Under the pieces are notes generated by a model. The model worked only from the letters and a program-made list of their open reading frames with translations, had not been told where the DNA came from and did not search any database. Both the position numbers and the translations under genes were made by a program. From positions 186,001-250,000 of the forward strand of contig CAWJTQ010000004.1 of assembly GCA_963845695.1 (NCBI GenBank): a stretch of 64,000 bases of DNA. Direction: 5' to 3'. Positions 30,364 through 42,189 of this stretch are shown here, piece by piece (within the stretch, counting starts at the first letter, position 1; every line of letters starts with the position of its first letter). Source of the stretch: CAWJTV01 sp963845695 (GTDB lineage: Bacteria > Planctomycetota > Planctomycetia > Isosphaerales > Isosphaeraceae).

Positions 30364-31169
30364 GGCGGTCTCCTCTTACAGAATATCGTTTCATCTCACG
30401 GATGGTGCCGGCGACGCAGCTCGACATTTTTTCGGGCACTCACGATCCAAAAACGGCTTCGCGGGCCGCGGACTCGTGGCATTCTACGACCAGCAGGAAC
30501 ATGGCTCGAACGCGCTGCGGGTCGAGCGGCACGGAATGGTCCTCGAATCGGGTTCTCACTTCCCGACGCAGTTGGCGGACAGAATAACGGAGACTCCTCG
30601 TCGACCACCACCGATCTCAGCGCGGCCGGTGCGGGAAACCTGGGGAGTGCGACGATCCGACCCGTGCCTCTTCCCCCTCCGTTCGGGCCAAATTGGTCAT
30701 TCGAGCAGCCCAGCCTTCCGATTTTTGGGATTTTTTTATCTCCCTCTGTGGTCGAGAGTTCCGGAGCCAATCGCCCCGAAATCCGCGATAGGTGCATTAA
30801 CGGATCATCAAACCTGTGGCATACTGAATAATATGGACCATGTGCGACCGTCACCGACCGGAAACCCAGGCTGCGAGCCACGGGGCTGTGCCGCGTGCGA
30901 CCGGGCCCGGCACAGCGATTTCGGGACTCGGCCCGAACTCGCTGGGGGCCATGGGGATCGGAGAGGGAGCCGCGGCCAAAAGTAGTCACCGAGTGCCAAT
31001 TCGTGCCACAATTCTCGGCAAGTCCGGCCCTGCTCAGAGCCGGCCCCGCCCAGAACCCACGCCGGATCCGGACGTCCCGCCGGTCCGGAGTAGGGACTCT
31101 GGGAATGGGTCAAAGCCACCGCCCCCAGACGGTGCGGTGGTGATCGCCGACGACTCTCGAATAACGAGA
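30364..31169. other. Intergenic stretch without a convincing gene
   Basis: It holds the promoter region of the M60 gene. The long plus-strand frame that begins at 30840 is not protein-like until it meets the FGE remnant, so I do not call a gene here. Confidence 0.35.
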
Positions 31170-31310
31170 TCAGCCGCCGAGGGCGTCGCGGAGGCAGGCT
31201 CGGGCGTAGGTCCATTTCTGGCGAGCGAGGTAGACGTTAATGCCAAGCGCGGCCGCAATCTCCGCGTGCCCCAGGCCGGCGAACTGGCGGAGCTCGAACG
31301 ACGACTCATC
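31170..31310 (-). pseudogene. Region-4 fragment of an ECF RNA polymerase sigma factor
   Basis: The minus strand reads DESSFELRQFAGLGHAEIAA, ALGINVYLARQKWTYARACL and RDALGG before TGA. That is the sigma-4 helix-turn-helix (normally ...YFAGLTxxEIAxxLGIS...) and end of a planctomycete ECF factor. Nothing of region 2 remains upstream. Confidence 0.55.
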
Positions 31311-31326
31311 CCTGGACGCCGATCGA

Positions 31327-31800
31327 CAAGTGGGCTGGGGTGTCATCACGGCCCAGCGGACGGAGAAGGTTACTCACGCGAATCTGACCGCTCGACTGGC
31401 GAAAGGGGGTTTTCGCTTCCCGACCTCCGACGAGTGGGAATACGCCTGCGGGGCCGGCCCTCGACCCTGTTCCGCTGGGGCGACCACGGCCCGTGCGATC
31501 GATACCCGACCGATCTCAGCCGGGCGGAAGCCGAGTGGCGACGGCAGTGGGTCCTCTCCATGGGCAAGCTGGAATACCCCCCAGAGGGGTTTGGCTCCGA
31601 CTGGGACTTCCACATTCGGCCCAACGCCTTCGGGATCTTCATTGCTTCCAATCCTTACCAATGCGAGCTGGTCGCCGAACCCGAGATCTTCCGCGGCGGC
31701 GATGGTGGGGGAGCCATCTGCGGCGGAACGGGCTTTTTCATGGGCTGGCTGACTCTCGCCACAGCCTATTACGAGGCGGAGATGTTCGAGCCCCAAAGCA
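31327..31800 (+). pseudogene. Remnant of a formylglycine-generating-enzyme-like protein
   Basis: GGFRFPTSDEWEYACGAGPR in one frame continues in another as LFRWGDHGPCDRYPTDLS, GKLEYPPEGFGSDWDFHIRP and NAFGIFIASNPYQCELVAEP, ending ICGGTGFFMGWLTLATAYYE. This is the SUMF1/FGE-sulfatase fold with its LPTExEWEYA motif. A frame change near 31460 and loss of the N-terminus indicate a dead copy. Confidence 0.6.
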
Positions 31801-32203
31801 TCGACGAGATCATCGAGCTGGGATGTGCGGTGGGGCGGCGGCGTGCTGCCGCTGTCCTGAGGAAATCGCTGCGGATAGTAATCCCGAGAGTCTCAAGCTC
31901 CGTATAATCTTAGCGTTGAATCGAGTTTCGAAAGTCGCCGCCATTACGAACGAAACCCCCCATCCTTCCAAGAAATACTCGAAAAGGAAACCGAAAGGGC
32001 ATGCCCTTCTGGCACGGAAGCGATTAGACTTAAATCATCGGCAGGTGGGTTCATCCGCGCATGGTCACATACGCCGTCACGAGTGAGGAATCCCGCCGTA
32101 ATAGTCGGATTGGGGTCCGTTCGGTGCGACCGGAAAGCCGGCGACGAGCGTACGGGAAACGGGACGACCTGCACGAGTGGATGGCATTGAGGAGCGTGGA
32201 GCC

Positions 32204-34142
32204 GTGGTCGGTAACATGCTGCGGGGGCTTGAGGTGCGGTTTCCCTGGTTGGCGGCCTGGTCGGGGGGTCGGCTCGACATCGAGTTGCCCGCCGTCTTCA
32301 TGAGCCTGACCTTCCACGGGCTCTTGCTGATGGGCCTGGCGTTCGCCGGTTATCAGGCGCACCAGGAGGCATCGCAACGCGCGTTTCGGTCGGAGGTGGT
32401 GGATAACCTGGTGCCGTCGGACTCGACCTATCAGGACCTGGATCAGTCCCCGGAGCCAATGGCCGCGGTGCCGGTCGCGGGCTCCTTCGCGCCGACGCTG
32501 TCGCCAACGATCACCTCGGCGCCGAGCACCGCGGGTGGCGTGCCGGTCGCGGCGGCACCGGAGGATTCCACGCACGCACTGGCCCCGGAGTTGATGAAGA
32601 TGGATGTGCGGCGGGCGACTGAGGTCGTCCTGCCCACGGCGACCATGCTGGGACAGGCTGTCTCGATCAAGGGCAACGGCGCCGAGATGGTCGGCGGCGT
32701 GGAGGGGGCCGTCGATCGCATCGCCGTCGAGATCGTCCGCCACCTGGAGCATGGGCCGACCCTGGTCGTCTGGGCCTTTGACGCCTCGGGCAGCCTCCAG
32801 GCCGAACGACAGCGGCTGAGCAAGCACATCGAGGCGGTATATGCCCACATCAAGCAGCTCGATGAGAGCAACCGCTCGGCGGACAGCGGCCTGCTGACGA
32901 TGGTCGTTGGCTTCGGAAAGGACCGCAAGGCCCTGCTCGCCAAGCCGACGGCCGAGCAGTCCGAGATCCTCGAAGCCATCAACAGCGTCGTCCAGGACGA
33001 GAGCGGCTTCGAGAATACGTTTACCACGGTCGCTGAGATCGTCAAGAAGTGGGGCCGGTACCAGGACACGAAGAACCACCCCTACCACACCATGGTCATC
33101 GTCGTTACCGACGAGATCGGCGACGACGAGGGACGACTCGAGGAAGCCATCGCATCGGCCCAGCGCCAAGGTGCCCGTCTACGTCCTCGGCTCGCAGGCC
33201 ATCTTCGGTCGCACCGAGAACCACGTCACCTACGTTGACCCCAAGACCAAGTACGTCTTCTACGGGCTCGCCGTAAAACAGGGGCCCGAAAGCGTCATGC
33301 CCGAGCAGATCCGTCTGCCGTTCTGGTACGACGGTCCGCAATACGATATCCTCGAGTCCGGCTTCGGCCCCTACGCGCTCAGCCGGCTGGCCAACGCCAC
33401 CGGCGGAATCTACTTCATCACCCGGTTCGACACCCGCCGCATGGGATTCGATCCCGCCAAGATGCGGGAATATCAGCCCGATTGGGACCGCCGCGAGACC
33501 TACGAGAAGCAGGTCCAACGTTCCCGGTTGCGTCAGGCAGTCCTCAACGCCGCCATGATCACCCAGCAGAACCTGCCCGGCATGCCTGGCCTCTACTTCC
33601 CGCCAGCCGACGTCCCTGAGTTCAAGGACGTCATGGCCCGCAATCAAGGCATCGCCGAGCGGACGGCGTACACCGTTGACGAAGCCCTCGGGCCGATCAC
33701 CTCCGTCGCCAAGCTCCGCGATCGCGAGACCTCCCGGCGCTGGCAGGCCCACTACGACCTGATCCGCGGTCGGCTCCTGGCCATGAAGGTCCGCTGCTAC
33801 GAGTACAACTGGGCCTGCGCCCGCATGAAGAAGGATCCCCCCAAGTTCACCAATCCCCGATCCAACGCCTGGAGGCTCGTCCCCGACAAGGCAATCCAGT
33901 ATAGTGAAAAGGCCGCCGCCGCCGCGCGCGAGGCCGAAACCTTGCTGCGACGCGTCGTCGAGGATCATCCGGCAACCCCCTGGGCACTGCTCGCCCAGCG
34001 CGAGCTGAAGGACCCCCTGGGCTTCAAGTGGGTCGAGACCTACGTCCCCCCACCTCGCCGGAACAATAACGTCGCCGAAGCCAAGGCCAAGAAGAAGAAC
34101 AATTCCAAACCGGCCAGACCGCCCGAAGTGCCTAAGTTGTAG
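32204..34142 (+). CDS. Membrane-anchored VWA-domain protein, first of two paralogs; one frameshift
   Basis: About 645 aa. A single helix near the N-terminus (VFMSLTFHGLLLMGLAFAGY) anchors a proline/alanine-rich linker and a von Willebrand A domain with the metal-site DxSxS (FDASGSLQ) and VTDEIGDDEG. The C-terminal half has conserved ESGFGPYALSRLANATGGIYF and SRRWQAHYDLIRGRLLAMKV. One extra base near 33170 disrupts AQR-KVPVYVLGSQ. The start is uncertain: GTG 32204 has GAGGAG nine bases upstream; GTG 32177 and ATG 32216 are alternatives. The next gene is a paralog, so they probably form a unit. Confidence 0.75.
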
Positions 34143-34225
34143 TGTTCGGTGTTCAGTATTCAGTTAAGAAATGCGATCCCTACTGAGAACGGAATGCGGA
34201 ATACGGAAAACGGGAGCGAAGCGAC

Positions 34226-36505
34226 ATGGAACTGCAATCTGCTGATCCGTTGTCGAAGGATGATGTCTACCAGCTCGCGGTTCCCGAGGGCTCCCGGTCC
34301 GAGAAGGACCCATTGAGGATGCACACAGAGTCGTCGTTCGAGGACCATGTCACCTCGCAGGGGGGGGGTCAGGCGGCGACGGCGGCGACGATGGAAGTCG
34401 CTCCGATGGTGGTGGGTCTCGAACACGCCAACGGGTCGGCTGCGGGGAGCACCGGGGAACCTTCCTCCAGTCCCGCCGAGACCGTGTCGCCGGACGAGCC
34501 GGCGGGCGAACCGACCTCGGTCCCCAAGGCACCGCCCACGCCCAAAGGCGCGAGCAAAGTCGCGAACCTGCGGCCCCGAAAACGGCGGCGGAAGGTCCGG
34601 CTGCTCTACCTGATGGAGGCCTGGAGCGTCTCGCTGGTGGTCCATGTGGCGATCCTCTCGGCCCTGGCCGCCGCCACACTCGCACCGTCGGACACGCTCA
34701 AAAAGATCATCCAGCTCGACTCGGCGCTGGCGTCGCACCGGGCCGGCGAGCAGGAGACGCTGCCGATCTATGCCGATCCGGACAATATCCCGCGCGACAA
34801 GACCATCGGTGCCGAGCATGCCGACGACCCGCGCGAGCCGGCCATGATGGTGCTCAGCAACGATGGCGGCGGCGGCGAGGACGGCGGCGGCGCGATCGTG
34901 GCCGGCGGCATGGGCACCGGGCGGCCGACGGCCACTCCCCGCGTCCGCGGCGCCGGGCGGGGAAAGATCAATGAAGGATCGAGCCTTCCCGGGGTCAAGA
35001 TCGACGGATTGGCCCGCTCGCCGTTGAACCTGCTCCCCGCCGCCCCGGCCGCCGACCTCGGCGGCGGCGGCAAGATCGCCGGCGACCCCATCTTCGACGT
35101 CAAGGAGATCGGCGTCGCGCTGGACCAACTCGCACGCGAGATCCTCCGCCACCTCAAGGAGCACAAGATCACCGTCGTCTGGGTCTTCGACGAATCCATC
35201 TCGATGCAAGACGACCAGAAGACCATCATCGAGAAGTTCGACCGGGTCTCCAGCGAGCTCAAGAAGAACATCGACACCAGCAAGAAGTCGGCCGGGGCGC
35301 TGAACCACGCCATCGTCGGCTTCGGCCAGGGGCTCGATTACATGCTCGATAAACCCCGCGAGGACATCGACCAGATCGGCAAGGCCATCAAGCGGTTGAG
35401 GATCGACTCCACCGGCATCGAGAACACCATGAGGACCATCCGCGACGTCGCCGAGCACTACGCCGGGTTCGTCCGCAAGGACCGCAGGGTCCTGATGGTC
35501 CTGGTGACCGACGAGTCCGGCGACGACGGCGCCGATGTCGAGGAGGTGCGCCAGGCGCTGAAGCGCTACCACATCCCCCTGTATGTCATCGGTCGCCAGT
35601 CGCTCTTCGGCTACCCCTGGGCCCACCACCGGTTCATCGATCCGGTCACCAAGGACGTCTACCACCCCCAGATCCGCCGCGGGCCCGAGACGGCCGACCT
35701 GGAGCTCTATCAGTGGGACGGCCTCTACGAACGATGGGACGAGCAACCCTCCGGATTCGCCCCCTACGAGCTGGCCCGCCTCACCAAGGACTCCGGCGGG
35801 ATCTACTTCGTCCTCCCCAGCGAGGAGTTCATGCGCGTCCGCCAGCGCGAGAAGGCCTACTCGATCACCCAGCTCAAGGAGTACCTGCCCGAGTACGACA
35901 ACCGGATGACCTATATCCAGAGGCGCGAGGCATCCTCGATGCGTCAGACCCTGCATGCCATCGTCCTGGAGGGGCGGAATTTCATCTACGAGCGCAACTT
36001 CCCGATCGAGATCCAGGAGCTCCAGCAGAAGGCCTTGCAGGAAGGGCAGAAGGCCAGCGTCAAGCTCAACGCCCTGCTGGCGATCCAGGATCGGCTCGAG
36101 GCGCTCCGCAAGGTCCGCGACCGCGAGCCCGAGAAGCGCTGGCAGGCCCACTACGACCTGATGCTGGCCCAGACCGTCGCCTTCCAAGTCAAGGCCTACG
36201 AGTATCGCGCCCTGATGGCCTCGATCGTCAAGAAGCCGCCGCTGCCCCGGAAACAGCCCGGGCCGGACCTCATGATCACCTGGGTCGTCGATCATGCGCG
36301 AGAACCTCTGGCGCCCAAGAACGAGACCGCCAAGAAGTACGTCGAAGCCAAGCGGCTGCTCGAGGAGGTGATCTCCCACCATCCCAAGACCCCCTGGGCC
36401 GACCTGGCCCAGGATACCATCAACCGCGGCTTCTCGGTCACACTCAATGAGTGGCACCATAACCCCAAGTACTCCGACCGGGCCAAGTTTGTGCCGAAGT
36501 ATTGA
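34226..36505 (+). CDS. Membrane-anchored VWA-domain protein, second paralog
   Basis: A 759-aa protein with the same layout as the preceding gene: long charged N-terminal tail, basic RPRKRRRKVRLLYL before one helix (SLVVHVAILSALAAATL), Gly/Ala-rich linker, VWA domain with FDESISMQ metal site and VTDESGDDGADVEEV, then QPSGFAPYELARLTKDSGGI and KRWQAHYDLMLAQTVAFQVK. Both metal sites are intact, so binding of a divalent ion and a protein partner is likely. GGGAG precedes the ATG. The cellular role is unknown. Confidence 0.8.
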   Translation: MELQSADPLSKDDVYQLAVPEGSRSEKDPLRMHTESSFEDHVTSQGGGQAATAATMEVAPMVVGLEHANGSAAGSTGEPSSSPAETVSPDEPAGEPTSVPKAPPTPKGASKVANLRPRKRRRKVRLLYLMEAWSVSLVVHVAILSALAAATLAPSDTLKKIIQLDSALASHRAGEQETLPIYADPDNIPRDKTIGAEHADDPREPAMMVLSNDGGGGEDGGGAIVAGGMGTGRPTATPRVRGAGRGKINEGSSLPGVKIDGLARSPLNLLPAAPAADLGGGGKIAGDPIFDVKEIGVALDQLAREILRHLKEHKITVVWVFDESISMQDDQKTIIEKFDRVSSELKKNIDTSKKSAGALNHAIVGFGQGLDYMLDKPREDIDQIGKAIKRLRIDSTGIENTMRTIRDVAEHYAGFVRKDRRVLMVLVTDESGDDGADVEEVRQALKRYHIPLYVIGRQSLFGYPWAHHRFIDPVTKDVYHPQIRRGPETADLELYQWDGLYERWDEQPSGFAPYELARLTKDSGGIYFVLPSEEFMRVRQREKAYSITQLKEYLPEYDNRMTYIQRREASSMRQTLHAIVLEGRNFIYERNFPIEIQELQQKALQEGQKASVKLNALLAIQDRLEALRKVRDREPEKRWQAHYDLMLAQTVAFQVKAYEYRALMASIVKKPPLPRKQPGPDLMITWVVDHAREPLAPKNETAKKYVEAKRLLEEVISHHPKTPWADLAQDTINRGFSVTLNEWHHNPKYSDRAKFVPKY

Positions 36506-36633
36506 TCCGGGTCATTCGGGGCGTTCGGTGTCGAATTGCCCCATAGAAGCGGCGCTCCGATACGCGGATTGGAAGCGGCCGGGTACGTGCTCCACCGGCA
36601 CGGCGGTCGATACGATGTTGACCGCAACGTAAC

Positions 36634-38064
36634 TCATCGCACTCCTTGGCTCTTGGCCGAATCGGCCTGGCTCCCCGCGAGCACGTCGAAGTTGCCGATC
36701 AGCACGCGTTCGGAGCCGTCGATGGTCGGCCAGTCGACGGTGTTGGCCAGTGGGGGATTCTTGGGGTCGCCGGGGACATACTTCCGGAGGATCTCGGTAT
36801 GGGTGTCGTCGGAGGGTCCGATGATAACCGCCACGCGGACCGGCTTGCCGTCGATCTGGAGATAGACAACGTAGTCCTGACCGCCTCGGAACTGGATGGC
36901 GTTCGAGGGAACGGTCCAGACCTGCTTACGGTCGATCGTGATGGTGACCGTCACGTACCAGCCGGGGTGGAGGTATCGGTCGGCGTTGGAGATGTCGATC
37001 TCGGTCTGGAGGGTGCGGGTGGACGGGTTGAGCGAGAAGCCGGAGCGGACGACCTTGCCCTCCCGGGTCGCGCCCGGGATCGCCTGGAAGCGGATCAGGG
37101 CCGTGTCCTGGTCGTGGACGAAGAAAGATGCCAGCTCCGGGACGCCGACGAAGACGCGGACCGGGTCGATTTGCTCGAGGACGAAGAGCGGCTGGCTGTT
37201 GGTGCCGCCGCCGGGCTGGAGGTAGTCGCCGGGACTGACGTTCCGCTGGGTGATCACGCCGTCATAGGGGGCCTTGATCTGGCCGTATTCGACCTGAACC
37301 CGGGCCGTGCGCTCGTTGGCCTGAGCGACGAACAGTGCAGAGCGCGCGGCCTCGAGATCGGACCGGGCACGGTCGAGATCGGCTGCCGCCTGGTCGCGCG
37401 CGGATTTCATCTCGGAGACCATCGCGTTGGCCTGATCGCGCGCCGCGGCGGCCTCCTCGAACTGACGATACGTTTCGTCGCGGACCTGCACGTCGAGGAC
37501 GCGCTGGGTAACGAGCTGCTCGAGCCGCTTGTACTCCGACTCCCATCGCGTGTAGCTGGCTTGCGCCCGCTTCACCCCGGCCTCGGCTGATTCGATCCGG
37601 GCCTTGGCCGTCTCGAGCTTGGCCTTGGCGGCTCGCAGCGCGCTCTCGGCCACTTCGATCTGGACCTCGGCCGAGTTCACTTCCGCCGTCCGCTGGGCGA
37701 GCTCCGCGACCAGGTCGGGAATCCACATGTCGATCAGGACGTCGCCCGTCTTGACCCGGTCGCCGATGTTGTATCGGTACTTCTGAACGTAGCCGGCAAT
37801 CCGGGAATAGATCGGGGTCACCTCGAACGCCTGGAGCGTCCCCGGCTGGACGACCATCCAGCGAATGTCGCGCTTCTCGGGCCGTATAATCCGGATCCCG
37901 GCGGTCTTTCCCGCCTCGTTCCTGGCCGTCGCGCTCTTGAGCCCAGGCGAAGGGTCGGAATGCCGGCAGCCGGAAACAAGCAGCAAGCTCAAGGCGACGA
38001 GCACCAGGACGGGGCCTGGTCTGTGGAATCGCACTTTCCACTCAATCTCTGGAGTTCGCATCAT
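36634..38064 (-). CDS. RND efflux periplasmic adaptor (HlyD/AcrA family) lipoprotein
   Basis: A 476-aa membrane fusion protein linking an RND pump to an outer-membrane channel. A lipoprotein signal (VLVALSLLLVSGC) is followed by the lipoyl half VTPIYSRIAGYVQKYRYNIG, a long coiled-coil hairpin (roughly residues 100-230, rich in AKAKLETAKARIESAE), IKAPYDGVITQRNVSPGDYL and the beta-barrel (FSLNPSTRTLQTEIDI). The ATG at 38064 has AGGAGG six bases upstream and overlaps the pump gene by 23 nt, so the two are translated together. Confidence 0.88.
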   Translation of the reverse strand: MMRTPEIEWKVRFHRPGPVLVLVALSLLLVSGCRHSDPSPGLKSATARNEAGKTAGIRIIRPEKRDIRWMVVQPGTLQAFEVTPIYSRIAGYVQKYRYNIGDRVKTGDVLIDMWIPDLVAELAQRTAEVNSAEVQIEVAESALRAAKAKLETAKARIESAEAGVKRAQASYTRWESEYKRLEQLVTQRVLDVQVRDETYRQFEEAAAARDQANAMVSEMKSARDQAAADLDRARSDLEAARSALFVAQANERTARVQVEYGQIKAPYDGVITQRNVSPGDYLQPGGGTNSQPLFVLEQIDPVRVFVGVPELASFFVHDQDTALIRFQAIPGATREGKVVRSGFSLNPSTRTLQTEIDISNADRYLHPGWYVTVTITIDRKQVWTVPSNAIQFRGGQDYVVYLQIDGKPVRVAVIIGPSDDTHTEILRKYVPGDPKNPPLANTVDWPTIDGSERVLIGNFDVLAGSQADSAKSQGVR

Positions 38065-41000
38065 CGGCGGCCTCCTGCTTGAAGTGGGGCTCATCGTCGT
38101 GTGCTGGGTGGATGGGATCATAGTGGGTACTCTGCGGGTCGTCCGGGTCGAGCGAGGGGGATTGGCTGGAGGCGCGGCCGAGCAGGAGGGCGAAGACGGC
38201 CGGCAGGACCAGCAAGGTGGCGAAGGTCGCCAGGGCCATGCCACCGATCACGGCCCGGCCGAGCGGGGCGTTCTGCTCGCTCCCCTCTTCCACGCCCAGC
38301 GACATCGGGATCATGCCGGCGATCATGGCACAGCCGGTCATGATGATCGGCCGGAGCCGTCCCTTGGCCGCGGTGATCACGGCACGGTCGGCCGGCATGC
38401 CCTCTTCGCGGCGGTGACGGTCGCCGAAGCTGACCAGCATGATCGCGTTGGAGACCGCCACGCCGACGGCCATGATCGCGCCCATGAACGACTCGATATT
38501 CAGCGTGGTTCGCGTCATCCAGAGTGCCAACCCCACGCCGCAGAGGACCGCCGGCACGGAGGCGACGGCCGTGATGGCCAGCCGGGGAGCCTGGAAGTAG
38601 GCGGTGAGCACGATCAGGATCACGAGCACCGCCACGCTCAGGCCGATCTCCAGCGACTGGAACATCTCCCGCATCGGCCGGACCTGTCCGCGGAGCTCGA
38701 CCTCGATCCCGCGGGGCGGCTGGCCGGCGCGTCGGATCGCCGCGTCGAGCCGGTCGATCACGCGGCCGAGGTCCTCGCCCTCGATGTTGGCCGTCAGGCT
38801 CGAGTCAGCGCCTCATGTTGTAGCGGTCAACCTCGCCGGGCATCTCGCTCCGCATGACCCGGGCGACGTCGCGGATCAGGAGCGGCGGCGTCGGGTTGGA
38901 CGGGGAATCGGCGATCTTCGCCGCCTGCTGGCGATTGGCCTGGGTCGTGAGCGGGACGAGCTCCACGTCGGTCGCCTCGGTCATCTTGACTTGCGGGACC
39001 TGCACCTGGACCTGGTACGAATTGCCGCTGACCTCGTCGCGCCAGTAGATCCGCGTGGTGTAACGGCTGGAGTAGGTGGCGGCGATCAGCGATTGGCCGA
39101 CATCGCGGGCTGTCACCCCGCTCAGGCCGGCGCGCTGGCGGTCGAGGGTGACCTGCACGGTCGGGTAGTGGAGCGACTGCTGGATTTGCACGTCGCGGAG
39201 CGAGCCAATCTCATCGAACTGGGCGCGGAGCTTGTCCATGTAGGCGCTGGAGTCGGCCATGTTGCGGCCGCTGACGACGATCTCCACCGGCGCGGGGGCG
39301 CCGAGGCTCATTGTCTGAGAGATCAGGTCGCCCGGTTCGAAGGCGAAGACCATGTCCGCGACCCGGCGGTCCGCCTGCTCGCGGGTGAGTCCCAGGCGCA
39401 GCAGCTCCTCACGGAACCACGGGCCGACCTTCTCGGGCAAGGCTTTCCTCAACCGCTCCTGAAGCTCGAAGATATCGACTCCGCTCCCCTCGCGGAGACC
39501 GACACGGAGCAGGCTGTCGTCGGATCCACGGCTCCAGAGATAGGCCATGTTGATAGTGAACTGCGGCGGATTGGCCCCGGCGTAGCCCATGGTGACGTCG
39601 ATGTTCTCGCGACCAACTTCTTCGGCGACGACATCGAGTGTCTTCTGCGCCACCTGGCGGGTCAACTCGTAGTGGGTCCCCTGCGGCGGCCGGACGCGGA
39701 GCTGGAACTGGCCGGTATCGACCCTGGGGAAGAGCTCGCGGCCCAACTGCCCCCAGATGAAGACCACCGCGGTCCCGGTCGCAATCAGATAGGCGAGCAC
39801 GACCTTGCGGCGATGCGACACCGTCCACTCGACGACTCGCTCGAATCGGTTCTGAATCCGCGTGAAGAACCCCGGCCGTGACTCGGTCCCGTTGGCTTCG
39901 CCGTGGCCGGGCGTTCCATGGCGGTTCTCCAGCAGCCAGACGCTCAGGACCGGCACGAAGGTACTGGAGAGTAGGTATGACGTGATCATCGCGCCGCCGA
40001 CGGCCAGCGACAGCGGCACGAACAGCGCGCGCACCGCTCCCTGCATGATGAACGACGGGATGAACACCGAGAGGATGCACACCAGCGCCAGCAGCCTTGG
40101 GACGGCCGTCTCCAGGTTCCCCTGTCGCACGGCGCGCGACATCGACGACGTGTGCTCCATCTGGGTGTGAATGTTCTCGATCTCGACCGTGGCCTCGTCG
40201 ACCAGGATGCCGATGGCCAGTGCCAGTCCGCCCAGGGTCATGATGTTGATGGAGTTTCCCGTCAGATTCAAGATGACGATCGACCCCAGCAGCGCCAGCG
40301 GGATATTCAGCACGACGATGATCACGGCCCGCAGGTCGCGGAGAAAGAGGAGGACCATCAGCCCCGTCAGGCCGGCGCCCAGGGCACCCTCCACGCCGAC
40401 GCTCTCGATGGCGCGATAGACGATCGGCGACTCGTCGAACTCGTAGGAGACCTTGACGTCGTCGGGCATCGCCGCCTGGAACCGCGGCAGGTTCTCCTTG
40501 ACCGCGTTGACGACCGACAGCGTCGAGGCGCTGGCCTGCTTGACCACCGGCAGATAGACCGACTTGCGGCCGTTGACCAGCGCGTAGCCGACGGGGATAT
40601 CCGTGGCGTCCTCCACGGTGCCGACGTCACGGATATAGACGTTCTCCCCCAGCTTGAGCGGGACGTTGCGAAGCTCCTGCGGGTCCAGGACCATGGTGTT
40701 GGCCGGCACGATTGTCATCTGGTCCTTGATCGTGACATTGCCGGACGGGCTGATATAGTTGCCGCGGTCGATGGCGTCAACAACGTCCTGGGGCGAGAGG
40801 TTGTAGGAGCGGAGACGGTTGGGGTCCACATTGACGACGATCGTCCGGATGTTCCCTCCGAACGGTGGTGGCGACGAGATCCCCGCCAGGCCCGAGAACA
40901 TCGGCCTGACCCGGTACAGGGCCAGGTCCTGCATCTCGCCGACGGAACGCCCCTCGCTCTCGAAGACCAGGTAGCCGACCGGCAAGCTCCCCGCATCGAG

Positions 41001-41390
41001 CCGGACGACATAGGGCGGCAGCGACCCGACCGGCATGATCGCCAGGGCGCGGTTGCAGTAGGCGACTGTCTGGGCGGTCGCCTCGGCCATGTCCGTCCCC
41101 GGCTGGAAGAACAGCTTGAGCATCACCATGCTCTGGATCGACCGGGACTCGACGTGCTCCACGCTGTTGATGTACTGGAAGAACAGCTCGTACTGGTTGG
41201 TGATCAGGCCCTCGATCTGCTTCGGGTCCATCCCGCCATAGTTGTGGATCACGTAGAGCTGCGGCTGGTTGAGCGACGGGAAGATGTCCTTCTGCATCCG
41301 GAAGACGCTGTAGATCCCGCCCAGGCCCAAAGCCAGCACGAGCATGATCACGGTGATCGGCCGGCGTAATGCGAAGACGATGGGGTTCAT
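38042..41390 (-). CDS. RND-family efflux pump, inner-membrane subunit; one frameshift
   Basis: About 1115 aa when corrected, close to AcrB/MdtB length. The N-terminal helix MNPIVFALRRPITVIMLVLA is followed by periplasmic domains and TM4 with GILVDEATVEIENI. The usual DD proton-relay pair there is D-E. A second half repeats the fold (GLSVAVLVILIVLTAYFQAP; GVAVSNAIMLVSFGDRHR). One extra T near 38813 creates TGA after YNMRR; without it, DSSLTANIEGEDLGRVIDRL continues. Substrate unknown. No regulator or outer-membrane factor lies next to it. Confidence 0.85.
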
Positions 41391-42189
41391 GGGAGATTCA
41401 CTTGCGAGACTGACGGATCATTCATGCTGGCGTGGACAAACCACGCGAAGTCGAGCCGACACACGCAAGGATACGCAGGTCGGAAGGGAGAGTCCATGTG
41501 CGTACCTGGATCCGTGATGTGCCGTTGCGAAGCGATGTGATGACAGTTTGGATTGGACCCGAAGACGAACGAGCCGACGTGACCGCGAGGGATGCTCCCA
41601 GTCACCGGCACCACGCCGTGAGGTTCTGCGCGGGCTGGCCTCAATTCGGAATGGGCGATGCTGGGTGGGTTGGGCCGCGCAGGCCCGAGATCGTGGCCCG
41701 GGTTGGCACTATCTGGCACAATTTCGGCACCGCGCCATCTCCCATCTTGAGACTCACCAGCCAGTTCGGACGAGTCACGAATCGGGTCGGATCGCAGTGG
41801 TCGCCAGCAGGAACCATGAACGTCTCGGAAATTGCGGACCGCCATTCACCCCATCCCCTTACTATCAGGATGCCACAGGTTTTCAATTCCGTTAACGCAT
41901 CGCGCGGATTTTTGGAGTTTCGGTCATCCCAAACTTCGACGGGGGCGGTGGATAGAGAATTCGGAAAAAAAAGAAATAGTGATCAGAGCGCTGAACGGTT
42001 GGCTTGCATCCACTGAGGTGCAGACCCCGGCCGGCTTGTCCGGCCGGTGAACGAGTTCGGTGGCCAGAGCCGGCCGCACCCCCGGACCCTCCCGACGGAT
42101 CGTGGGCGGTGGTGAGAACGGACCGACGGGTCGGGCTGGTCTGAAGCACAACTGCGTTGGAGGGCGGCCAAGGCATTGTACCAGTCGCC
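41391..42189. other. Spacer between RND operon and integron
   Basis: No convincing gene. GC content falls near 41940-41990 (GAATTCGGAAAAAAAAGAAA). This is the outer boundary of the integron on the integrase side. Confidence 0.4.

Noticed and set aside
30840..31907. A 355-codon plus-strand frame as one gene
   Set aside because: Only the last half is protein-like, and that half is the frameshifted FGE-like remnant; the first half overlaps an antisense sigma-factor fragment.
34160..36460. A 766-codon minus-strand open frame opposite the second VWA gene
   Set aside because: It mirrors the codon structure of the plus-strand gene. The plus strand has recognisable VWA motifs and a ribosome site; the minus frame has none.
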